Of a DNA stretch of 64,000 nucleotides, positions 19,426 to 26,823 are shown in pieces. The stretch is taken from the NCBI GenBank assembly GCA_902620455.1, contig CACNIG010000002.1, positions 62,001 to 126,000 on the forward strand. The letters run 5' to 3'. Both the position numbers and the translations under genes were made by a program. This DNA is from an uncultured Bacteroidota bacterium. GTDB taxonomy: Bacteria; Bacteroidota; Bacteroidia; Flavobacteriales; Flavobacteriaceae. Each line of letters starts with the position of its first letter. The first letter of the stretch is position 1. Below the pieces are notes generated by a model. It was not told where the DNA came from. It did not search any database and saw nothing but the letters and a program-made list of their open reading frames with translations.

Positions 19426-20049
19426 TTAATTTGGAAAAGGTATATATACGATCTTTTTAGTTTGGAAAAAATGATCTGAGAAAAATTTTGATATTTCAAA
19501 AACTTTAAAATTATTAAAATGTTTAAGTTCAGATTCAAGGTCTCCACCCTTAAGTGATATTATACCATTAGGAATACTATTTTTTGATTTTGACTTGATA
19601 TTATTTTTTACCAACGAATAAAATTTATCCATTTTAGACACAGCTCTTGAAATAACAAAATCATATTTTAAATGATGATTTTCTGCTCTATCATTGATCG
19701 TAATTACATTTGACATATTTAATTTTTTTCTAATATCCTCTACAACTTTGATTTTTTTTGAGATACTATCTAATAGTGTAAAATTTACTTTAGGGAAAAG
19801 AATTGCTAGTGGAATCCCTGGAAATCCACCTCCAGTTCCAACATCCAGAACATCTGTTCCATCAATAAATTCATGAATTTTAGCAATTGATAAAGAATGA
19901 AGAATATGATTTACATAAAGGTTATCAATATCTTTTCTTGAAATGAGATTGACTTTTGAATTCCAAAATCTATGTAGTTCAATTAAACTATTGAATTTTT
20001 TAAGCTGATCAATAGATAACTCTGAAAAATGTTTGTCTAAGTCATTCAA
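19426..20049 (-). CDS. rsmG: 16S rRNA (guanine-527 N7) methyltransferase
   Basis: Methylates G527 of 16S rRNA. The 207-residue protein has the SAM-binding DVGTGGGFPGIPLAIL motif and the downstream FVISRAVSKMDKF and ISLKGG segments typical of RsmG/GidB. The start is TTG, and the sequence TTGA merges it with the aspC-like stop. It is cotranscribed with the aromatic operon by position only. Confidence 0.94.
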   Translation of the reverse strand: MNDLDKHFSELSIDQLKKFNSLIELHRFWNSKVNLISRKDIDNLYVNHILHSLSIAKIHEFIDGTDVLDVGTGGGFPGIPLAILFPKVNFTLLDSISKKIKVVEDIRKKLNMSNVITINDRAENHHLKYDFVISRAVSKMDKFYSLVKNNIKSKSKNSIPNGIISLKGGDLESELKHFNNFKVFEISKFFSDHFFQTKKIVYIPFPN

Positions 20050-21227
20050 GATAATAAATCTTTAATCCTAATGATTGCTTCTTTTATCTGTTCTCTTGAT
20101 GCAGAATATGAAATTCTTATACATTCAGGATATCCAAAGGCATCTCCAGGGACAGTAGCAACATAAGCTTTTTCAAGAATTAACATTGACAAATCATTTG
20201 CATTATTTATTAATTGGCCTCCAAATGTCTTACCAAATAGTTCAGAAACCTCTGGAAAAATATAAAAGGCGCCTGATGGTGGCTGGCTAACCTTAAAACC
20301 GTTAATTTGATTTACAAGATCTATGATCAAATTACGTCTTATTTTAAATTCGTCAACCATGTATTTTATTCTTTCTGGTGACTCCTCTAATGCGGTAATA
20401 GCAGCTCTTTGAGCAATACAATTTGCTCCGCTTGTTATTTGACCTTGCATTTTATTACATGCTTTAGCTAAAATCTTAGGAGCTCCTATGTAACCAATTC
20501 TCCAACCTGTCATTGCAAATGCTTTTGAAATACCATTTACTGTGACTGTTCTTTCATACATTCCTGGTAAAGAGGCAAAACTTACACTTTCAACTCCATA
20601 ATTTATATGCTCATAAATTTCATCTGAAACAACTATTACTTTTGGGTATTTAATTAACACTTTGGAAAGCTCGAGATACTCTTCTTTTGTAAAAACTGAT
20701 CCACTAGGGTTATTAGGAGAGTTGAGCATAACCATTTTTGTTTTATCCGTAATTGCAGATTCAAGCTGTTTAGCAGTCACCTTATAATTTGTGTTTTTAT
20801 TGGGGTGTACAAAGACAGGAATTCCATCAGCAAGAGAAACCATTGCACTGTAACTTACCCAGTATGGAGTTGGTATTACAACCTCATCACCCTTATTTAT
20901 TAAAGACATACAAACATTGGCAATGGATTGTTTGGCCCCTGTGGAAACTACAATTTGATCTGTATCATAATCTAAATTATTATCTCTTTTAAACTTTTTA
21001 CATATAGCTTTTTTGAGATCTAGGTATCCATCAACTGGAGAATATTTATGGTAGTTTTTGTTAATAGCGTCCACTGCTGCATCTTTAATATAATCTGGAA
21101 TATCAAAATCAGGTTCTCCAGCACTTAAAGTAATAACATCAATACCTTGATTTTTTAGATCATGAGCTTTAGCTGTCATAGCAACTGTTTGAGAGATTGG
21201 CAAAGAATTAATTTTATCTGATAACAT
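20046..21227 (-). CDS. aspartate/aromatic aminotransferase, class I
   Basis: A PLP aminotransferase of the bacterial Ib aspartate aminotransferase type (393 residues). Landmarks are SAGEPDFDIP at 35-44, PNNPSG at 171-176, SDEIYEHI near 201-208 and NGISKAFAMTGWRIGY at 231-246 with Lys235 as the PLP lysine. It lies 11 nt after the DAHP synthase/chorismate mutase gene in the pheA-tyrA operon. That position suggests it performs the final transamination of phenylpyruvate and 4-hydroxyphenylpyruvate, or of prephenate. That specificity is inferred from context. Confidence 0.92.
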   Translation of the reverse strand: MLSDKINSLPISQTVAMTAKAHDLKNQGIDVITLSAGEPDFDIPDYIKDAAVDAINKNYHKYSPVDGYLDLKKAICKKFKRDNNLDYDTDQIVVSTGAKQSIANVCMSLINKGDEVVIPTPYWVSYSAMVSLADGIPVFVHPNKNTNYKVTAKQLESAITDKTKMVMLNSPNNPSGSVFTKEEYLELSKVLIKYPKVIVVSDEIYEHINYGVESVSFASLPGMYERTVTVNGISKAFAMTGWRIGYIGAPKILAKACNKMQGQITSGANCIAQRAAITALEESPERIKYMVDEFKIRRNLIIDLVNQINGFKVSQPPSGAFYIFPEVSELFGKTFGGQLINNANDLSMLILEKAYVATVPGDAFGYPECIRISYSASREQIKEAIIRIKDLLS

Positions 21228-21238
21228 TTTTTGGGTTT

Positions 21239-22321
21239 TTATTTATTTAATATTTTTTTTTGATTGTTAATTGATTCTTGATGAATTGCTTTAAAAATTC
21301 TCAAAATAAATTCTTCACTTAAGCCGTGGTCTTCACCATCTAAAATCATCTTACCCAATATTTCATTCCACCTTTTGTTCTGAAGAATTGCCACATTATT
21401 TTCTGATTTAAGTTTTCCAATTCCTTTGGCAACTTCCATTCTCTTTCCAAGAGTTGTCAATAAATTTTGATCAGCTGCATCTATTTGTGATCTTAGATTA
21501 TTGAGTTTATTTTGGTAATCCTCTCCTTGGGAGGTTTTATCTCTAATCTTAAGGTCTTTCATTATCTCAATTAAACGATCGGGAGTAACTTGTTGAGCTG
21601 CATCGCTCCATGCATTATCAGGATCCCAATGAGATTCAATCATTAGTCCGTCATAGTTTAAGTCTAGCGAAGTTTGACTCAAGTCAAAAATTAAATCCCT
21701 CCTTCCAGCAATATGAGAAGGGTCACATATTAACGGTATGTCTGGAAAATTATTTTGAAATTCAACGGCAATTTGCCATTCTGGGTTATTTCTATACTTT
21801 GATTTATCATAAGATGAAAATCCTCTATGGATTACTCCAATATTTTTTATGTCAGCAGAGTGAATTCTCTCTAGCCCACCCATCCATAGAGATAAATCTG
21901 GGTTTACAGGATTTTTAATTAAAACTATTTTATCTGTTCCTTTAAGTGCATCTGCAATTTCTTGGACTATAAATGGACTGACCGTAGATCTGGCCCCTAT
22001 CCATAATATGTCTACATTATGTTCTAGGGCAAGATCAACATGAACAGAATTAGCTACTTCAGTAGCAATCATAAGCCCAGTTTCCTCTTTAACTCTCTGC
22101 AACCACTTTAATCCAATAGCCCCCACCCCTTCAAACATTCCTGGTCTAGTCCTGGGTTTCCATATTCCAGCTCTATAAGCAGTTACATCACTTTCTTTTA
22201 ATTGATTAGCAATTTTTAGAACCTGTTCCTCTGTCTCAGCGCTACATGGACCAGCTATAACTAGTGGATGTTCGAGATTCATTTGATTTAACCAGTTTCT
22301 ATATTCTTTTTTATTTTCCAT
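21239..22321 (-). CDS. bifunctional DAHP synthase / chorismate mutase
   Basis: Residues 1 to about 255 form a type I-beta 3-deoxy-7-phosphoheptulonate synthase: AGPCSAET (metal-binding Cys26), KPRTRPG at 55-61, IGARSTVSPF and DPSHIAGRR. After a short linker, residues from about 268 to 350 form an AroQ-type chorismate mutase (LRSQIDAADQNLL, LGKRMEVAKGIGKLK). The fusion thus joins the first step of the shikimate pathway with the first step of the Phe/Tyr branch. In related fusions the mutase domain also helps feedback control of the synthase. It lies 6 nt downstream of tyrA. Confidence 0.95.
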   Translation of the reverse strand: MENKKEYRNWLNQMNLEHPLVIAGPCSAETEEQVLKIANQLKESDVTAYRAGIWKPRTRPGMFEGVGAIGLKWLQRVKEETGLMIATEVANSVHVDLALEHNVDILWIGARSTVSPFIVQEIADALKGTDKIVLIKNPVNPDLSLWMGGLERIHSADIKNIGVIHRGFSSYDKSKYRNNPEWQIAVEFQNNFPDIPLICDPSHIAGRRDLIFDLSQTSLDLNYDGLMIESHWDPDNAWSDAAQQVTPDRLIEIMKDLKIRDKTSQGEDYQNKLNNLRSQIDAADQNLLTTLGKRMEVAKGIGKLKSENNVAILQNKRWNEILGKMILDGEDHGLSEEFILRIFKAIHQESINNQKKILNK

Positions 22322-22327
22322 AATTAT

Positions 22328-23176
22328 TTATTTTATTCCTTTTAATATTTCCTTAATTCCATTAATTCTCCTCATCTCGTAACTTAAAGTTTCTTGATCG
22401 CTCTTTTCAATTAATTTTTTAAAATTATCAATATTTGAAATGTATTCATCAAGAGACTCAATAATATTTTTTTTATTCTCAACAAAGATTGAAGACCACA
22501 TTTCAGGTGAACTCTTTGCTAATCTAACCGTTGATTCAAATCCACTACCAGCCATGTCATAAATTGCATGTTCACCATCTTCTTTATCCATTACTGTTTT
22601 ACCTAACATGAAGGATGAAATATGAGATAAGTGAGACACATATGCTATGTGTCTATCATGTTCTTTTGAATCCATAATTTTAATAATCATGCCAATTGAT
22701 TGAATAATTTTTTTGGCATTTGATAACAAATTACTATCTGTTTTATCAGTATCACATAGAATCATAACTTTATTATTAAATAAGTCCTTTGTGGCTGAAC
22801 CAGGTCCTGAAAATTCTGTACCTGCAATAGGATGGGCGGCCAGATAATTCTTTCTTTTTTTGTGATCCTTAACTGAATTACATATCTGAAACTTTGTTGA
22901 ACCAAGGTCAATTATCAAAGTTTTTTCTGAAATCTTATCTAAGTAATTTTGAAGTTGATTCTTTATTGATTCTACAGGTATAGCTAGAAATATATAATCT
23001 AATTCATTTAGTAAATCTTCATCATATTTTGCATCAATAATTTTATTTTTAATTGAATAGCTAATTGAATCATGATCAATATCATATCCATATATGGTAA
23101 GATTATCAAATAAATCTTTCATTTTAAGTGCTATGGAACCTCCTATTAACCCTAAACCAATTATACCAACTTTCAT
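22328..23176 (-). CDS. tyrA: prephenate dehydrogenase
   Basis: Oxidatively decarboxylates prephenate to 4-hydroxyphenylpyruvate with NAD(P)+, committing to tyrosine. The 282-residue protein starts with the Rossmann motif GLGLIGGSIA. It has the LAAHPIAGTE motif with the active-site histidine, and SHLSHISSFML and GSGFESTVRLAKSSP segments. It has no C-terminal ACT domain. Its start overlaps the pheA stop by ATGA. Expression should depend on the attenuator in front of pheA. Confidence 0.95.
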   Translation of the reverse strand: MKVGIIGLGLIGGSIALKMKDLFDNLTIYGYDIDHDSISYSIKNKIIDAKYDEDLLNELDYIFLAIPVESIKNQLQNYLDKISEKTLIIDLGSTKFQICNSVKDHKKRKNYLAAHPIAGTEFSGPGSATKDLFNNKVMILCDTDKTDSNLLSNAKKIIQSIGMIIKIMDSKEHDRHIAYVSHLSHISSFMLGKTVMDKEDGEHAIYDMAGSGFESTVRLAKSSPEMWSSIFVENKKNIIESLDEYISNIDNFKKLIEKSDQETLSYEMRRINGIKEILKGIK

Positions 23177-23985
23177 AATTTTTGATCTTTATATTCTCCA
23201 AGTATTTTAAACTCCTGAGCCATAAGCTCAATAATCTTAATCGCTTTTTGATAATTGTCAATTGAATCAAAAGTAATATCTACAAAGAAAGCATACTTAC
23301 CGGGTGTTTTAATAACCGGCAGCGATTGAATTTTCGTAAGATTCAATTTACAGTCACTCATCATATTCAGAATAGATGCTAGACTTCCTCTTTTATGATC
23401 AAGTATAAATTTAAGAGCAGCTTTATTAAAATTCGATATATGTTTTTTATTCTTTTCAACTATAACGAATCTTGTCATATTGTTTTTGATTGTCTGTATT
23501 GAAGAGTTTAAAATTTCTAAATTATATATGTCTGCTGCTTCTTTACTAGCTATTGCTCCTACTCCATTAATTTTATTTTCACTAATTTTTTTTGCAAATA
23601 AGGCTGTATCCTCACTCTCAATTAGCTTTATCTTAGGATATTTAGTAAAAAATTTTGTGCACTGAAGTAATGCCATTGGGTGAGAATGGACTTCATCAAT
23701 TTCATCAATACTTTGTCCAGGGAGACACATTAAATTATGATCAATACTAAGACTGTATTCTCCAGTAATTGACAAATTATATTCATCAATTAAAGCATAA
23801 TTAGGTAGTATAGATCCAGCTATAGAGTTTTCAATAGCCATTACCCCATATTCAGAATCTTTCTCAATTATTGACTTTACAAGCTTATCAAAAGTTGAAC
23901 ATTCATTTAGTTCGTATGAACTAAAATAGTTAGCAGCCACCAGATGATGGAATGATCCTTTTACTCCTTGAATAGATACTTTCAT
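23173..23985 (-). CDS. pheA: prephenate dehydratase
   Basis: Converts prephenate to phenylpyruvate, the phenylalanine branch. The 270-residue protein has the dehydratase domain with GVMAIENSIAGS (about 47-58) and the catalytic TRF at 171-173, followed by an ACT domain from about residue 188. In the ACT domain the classical GALV and ESRP phenylalanine-binding motifs read GSLA and QSLP, so feedback by Phe may differ from the enterobacterial type. It is the first structural gene of the operon; an intrinsic terminator ends 2 nt before its ATG. Confidence 0.95.
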   Translation of the reverse strand: MKVSIQGVKGSFHHLVAANYFSSYELNECSTFDKLVKSIIEKDSEYGVMAIENSIAGSILPNYALIDEYNLSITGEYSLSIDHNLMCLPGQSIDEIDEVHSHPMALLQCTKFFTKYPKIKLIESEDTALFAKKISENKINGVGAIASKEAADIYNLEILNSSIQTIKNNMTRFVIVEKNKKHISNFNKAALKFILDHKRGSLASILNMMSDCKLNLTKIQSLPVIKTPGKYAFFVDITFDSIDNYQKAIKIIELMAQEFKILGEYKDQKL

Positions 23986-23987
23986 AT

Positions 23988-24053
23988 AAAAAAAAAGTCC
24001 TGATTTGACAGGACTATAATATTTTAATTTTTAATTACATAATTATCCTGTCT
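23988..24053 (-). terminator. transcription attenuator of the pheA operon (terminator with competing antiterminator)
   Basis: On the minus strand AGTCCTG (24015-24009), a 6-nt loop and CAGGACT (24002-23996) form a perfect 7-bp hairpin followed by a run of eight T residues: an intrinsic terminator just before the pheA ATG. Upstream, GACAGGA (24052-24046), which overlaps the last codons of the leader ORF, is perfectly complementary to TCCTGTC (24013-24007). The second segment can therefore pair either with the first (antiterminator) or with the third (terminator). This is the segment logic of a ribosome-controlled attenuator. It is seen directly in the sequence; the function is inferred. Confidence 0.85.
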
Positions 24054-24105
24054 TCCTATTAAGAAAGTAGAAATAATTGTTGAAATAAAAGTTAAAATTA
24101 TTCAT
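24043..24105 (-). CDS. Phe/Tyr-rich leader peptide of the pheA operon
   Basis: A 20-codon ORF, MNNFNFYFNNYFYFLNRKTG, beginning with ATG (24105) and ending with TAA (24043-24045). Residues 4-14 contain five Phe and three Tyr. The stop codon lies just past antiterminator segment 1. A ribosome that finishes translation would cover that segment and allow the terminator, whereas a ribosome stalled at Phe or Tyr codons would leave it free to pair. The ORF begins only about 10 nt after a predicted -7 box, so the mRNA is nearly leaderless. Gene prediction would miss it because of its size. Confidence 0.85.
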   Translation of the reverse strand: MNNFNFYFNNYFYFLNRKTG

Positions 24106-24114
24106 AACAGTTAA

Positions 24115-24145
24115 CAAAAGTATAATAGGTATCAACAAAAACAAA
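24115..24145 (-). promoter_or_regulatory. predicted promoter of the pheA operon
   Basis: On the minus strand TTTG (24145-24142) and TACTTTTG (24122-24115) are separated by 19 nt, matching both elements of the Bacteroidota promoter (TTTG, TAnnTTTG). The expected transcription start is a few nt downstream, about 4-6 nt before the leader peptide ATG. Confidence 0.7.
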
Positions 24146-24154
24146 CTTTTTTGC

Positions 24155-24583
24155 CTATTTTTTAATTAAGGAACCATTGAGATAAATTGAATGCTCAATT
24201 AAAGTTGACTTCTCAAGGTTCTTTGAAACTGAACAATATTTATCAAAACTCAAAGCTGCGGCACGAACAATTTTATCACTTGGAATATTACCCTCAATAT
24301 ATAATTTGACATGTATTCTTTTCCATGGTTTACCTGGTGTAGACTCTCTTTCCCCTTCAACCTCCATTTTATATGAATCTGGGTCAAGCTTTTGTTTTTC
24401 TAATATTGATATAACATCAATACTACTACAACCAGCCACTCCCATTAGTAGAAGCTCCATAGGACTTGCACCTTGTACATTATAATCTGGAGAATATTTT
24501 CGATCTAGTAAAACTTTATGTCCATTTTCATTTGAAAGTTCAAACAAATACTTGTCATTAATTCTGTCTAAATAAATTGCCAT
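24155..24583 (-). CDS. OsmC family protein
   Basis: A 142-residue OsmC/Ohr-superfamily protein, a group of thiol-dependent hydroperoxide reductases. The two conserved cysteines are in LMGVAGCSSIDV and FDKYCSVSKNL, matching the family positions. It is the last gene of the methionine operon, sharing one base with the metX stop (TAATG). Association of an OsmC protein with acetylhomoserine sulfhydrylation suggests a sulfide or persulfide-related role, but that is inference. Confidence 0.88.
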   Translation of the reverse strand: MAIYLDRINDKYLFELSNENGHKVLLDRKYSPDYNVQGASPMELLLMGVAGCSSIDVISILEKQKLDPDSYKMEVEGERESTPGKPWKRIHVKLYIEGNIPSDKIVRAAALSFDKYCSVSKNLEKSTLIEHSIYLNGSLIKK

Positions 24584-25548
24584 TATGTTAAAATTTTAGT
24601 AAAGATATCTGAAATTTGTTTTGTTTCAATTAAAAATGCGTCATGACCATGAATTGATTCTATAACATGATTTTTAATTTTTACTTTTTGTTTTTTAAGC
24701 CTTTGAGTAGTAATTCTATCTTCATCAGGCAAGAAAAAAATATCTGAATCAACTGAAATTATGTGAATCTCTGATTTTGAAGGCATAATTTTTGACTCTA
24801 ATCTTGAATCGTCTCTTGTAATATTAGCAGATCTTAAAAGTTTGTTTAAAAATTTATAGGAGCTTAGGTTAAACCTTTGATTAAGTTTAATTGCATGGTG
24901 ATCTAGCCATGATTCAACATTAAAAATTCCTTTTTCAATATTCTTAGATCTTAAGAATCTTTGATTAAGAGACTCAGGTGTTCTGTAGAATGTCATTGCA
25001 TGAATTCTTGCATCTCCAATGGGGTCTTTTGAGTTTTCTAGAATTCTATCTTGTAAAAAAGTGTTAGCTATTAACCAATCATTTGCTTTCCAATCTGAAG
25101 CTACAGGAATAATCTTTTCTGCAATATCATTTTTAATTGCAGCCATCTCCCATGTTAAACATCCTCCAATTGATCCTCCAATTATAGCATATAATTTTGA
25201 AATTTTTAATTTATCTAAAACCTTAATAAAAATATGTGCTACATCTCCTAAGTCTAATTCAACACTGAAATTAAAGTTTTCTTCATTAAACCCATTTCCT
25301 GGAATGTTAATACAAAGCACTGTGAATTTATTTAGATCAATTGCCCTACTTATTCCAACAATTTCACTCCACCATCCATCCTTTCCAGATACAATTGAAT
25401 TTCCAGTTAATGCATGATTAATAAGAATAACTGGAGCAGTTCCTAATCTTTTCCCAAAAAATTGATAGCTTAATTGAAAATTTTGAAGTTTATTACCAGA
25501 TGAGGATTCAAAATTTTCAATTACTATCTTTTTTAAATCATCTTTCAA
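24583..25548 (-). CDS. metX: homoserine O-acetyltransferase
   Basis: Activates homoserine for sulfhydrylation in methionine synthesis. An alpha/beta hydrolase of 321 residues with the oxyanion segment NHALTGNS at 44-51 and the nucleophile elbow GGSIGG at 124-129 (Ser126). The late VDSDIFFLP and HGHDAFL carry the Asp and His of the triad. A few residues after metY (3-nt gap) it continues the metK-metY operon. It is shorter than the Haemophilus enzyme but of normal length for this lineage. Confidence 0.93.
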   Translation of the reverse strand: MKDDLKKIVIENFESSSGNKLQNFQLSYQFFGKRLGTAPVILINHALTGNSIVSGKDGWWSEIVGISRAIDLNKFTVLCINIPGNGFNEENFNFSVELDLGDVAHIFIKVLDKLKISKLYAIIGGSIGGCLTWEMAAIKNDIAEKIIPVASDWKANDWLIANTFLQDRILENSKDPIGDARIHAMTFYRTPESLNQRFLRSKNIEKGIFNVESWLDHHAIKLNQRFNLSSYKFLNKLLRSANITRDDSRLESKIMPSKSEIHIISVDSDIFFLPDEDRITTQRLKKQKVKIKNHVIESIHGHDAFLIETKQISDIFTKILT

Positions 25549-25551
25549 ATT

Positions 25552-26823
25552 TTACAATGATTTTATAGCATTCTTTAAGTCCTCAATTAAGTCAGCTGGA
25601 TCTTCAAGGCCAATGCTTAATCTAACCAAATCAGACGTCACACCTGTTGACTTTTGTTGTTCCTCATTTAATTGTTGGTGAGTAGTACTTGAAGGGTGTA
25701 TAATTAAAGACTTGGAATCTCCAAAATTAGCCAATAAAGAGAATATTTTAGTACTATCAGTTAATTTTTTTGCTGAATCAAATCCACCTTTTAAACCAAA
25801 TGTTACAATACCACTTTGACCATTTTTTAAATATTTCTGTGACAATTTATAATATTTCGAGGATTTAAGACCAGGATAATTAACCCATGCAACTTGAGAT
25901 TGTTTTTCTAACCATTCTGCAACCTTTAATGCATTTTCAGAATGTTTTTTTATTCTAACAGATAAGGTCTCGAGTCCTTGAATTGTTTGAAAACAGTTAA
26001 AAGGACTTGGAGCACTTCCAAGGTCTCTAAGACCTTCAATCCTAACTTTAGCAATGAATGCAGCTGGACCCAATACATCATGATAAACTAAACCATGATA
26101 TCCTGGGGATGGTTCTGTAAATTCATCAAATAATCCACTACTCCAATCAAAATTACCTGCATCTATTATTGCCCCCCCAATCGAGGTTCCATTACCTGTA
26201 ATGTATTTAGTTGTTGAGTGAATTACAATATCAGCACCATAGTTGATTGGTTTTAACAAATATGGAGTTGCAACTGTATTATCCACAATTAGTGGGAGCT
26301 TTGCTTTTTTTGCAATTTTTGAAATTGCTTCTATGTCAAGAACGTCCAACTTTGGATTTCCCATACTCTCAATGTAAATAGCCCTAGTATCTTTATTAAT
26401 TGCTTTAGAGAAATTGTCAACTTTATTTGGATCAACAAAAGTTGTTGTGATTCCATACCTAGGAAGTGTTACATTTAATAAATTATATGTTCCACCATAA
26501 AGGCTATTTGAGGAAACAATATGATCCCCTGTCTTTAAGAGTGTCAACAATGTTGTTGCCAAAGCTGCAGAACCAGATGAAGTTGCAACGGCAGCAATAC
26601 CTCCTTCAATAGATGCTAACCTTTGCTCTAGTACATCTGCTGTAGGATTATTAAGTCTTGTATAAATATACCCAGGTTCAGCAAGTGAAAATAATTTTGC
26701 TGCATGGTCAGTATCATCAAATACATACGATGTTGTTTGATAGATTGGGACTGCTCTAGTTCCCTCTGTTTTTGTAGTGTTATGCCCAGCATGTAATGCC
26801 AGGGTTTGATCATTTTGACTCAT
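25552..26823 (-). CDS. metY: O-acetylhomoserine sulfhydrylase (aminocarboxypropyltransferase)
   Basis: Forms homocysteine from O-acetylhomoserine and sulfide. A Cys/Met metabolism PLP enzyme of 423 residues with YTRLNNPT at 54-61, SSGSAAL near 82, the insert GYHGLVYHDVLG typical of acetylhomoserine-type enzymes, and HSTTKYITGNG with PLP Lys206. Genetic context (metX next to it, SAM-II riboswitch upstream) supports the sulfhydrylase over a gamma-lyase. It overlaps metK by ATGA. Confidence 0.95.
   Translation of the reverse strand: MSQNDQTLALHAGHNTTKTEGTRAVPIYQTTSYVFDDTDHAAKLFSLAEPGYIYTRLNNPTADVLEQRLASIEGGIAAVATSSGSAALATTLLTLLKTGDHIVSSNSLYGGTYNLLNVTLPRYGITTTFVDPNKVDNFSKAINKDTRAIYIESMGNPKLDVLDIEAISKIAKKAKLPLIVDNTVATPYLLKPINYGADIVIHSTTKYITGNGTSIGGAIIDAGNFDWSSGLFDEFTEPSPGYHGLVYHDVLGPAAFIAKVRIEGLRDLGSAPSPFNCFQTIQGLETLSVRIKKHSENALKVAEWLEKQSQVAWVNYPGLKSSKYYKLSQKYLKNGQSGIVTFGLKGGFDSAKKLTDSTKIFSLLANFGDSKSLIIHPSSTTHQQLNEEQQKSTGVTSDLVRLSIGLEDPADLIEDLKNAIKSL

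Noticed and set aside
25019-25417. 132-residue ORF on the plus strand within metX
   Set aside because: metX on the minus strand has its triad motifs throughout this stretch; the plus-strand ORF has no recognisable domain or start context.
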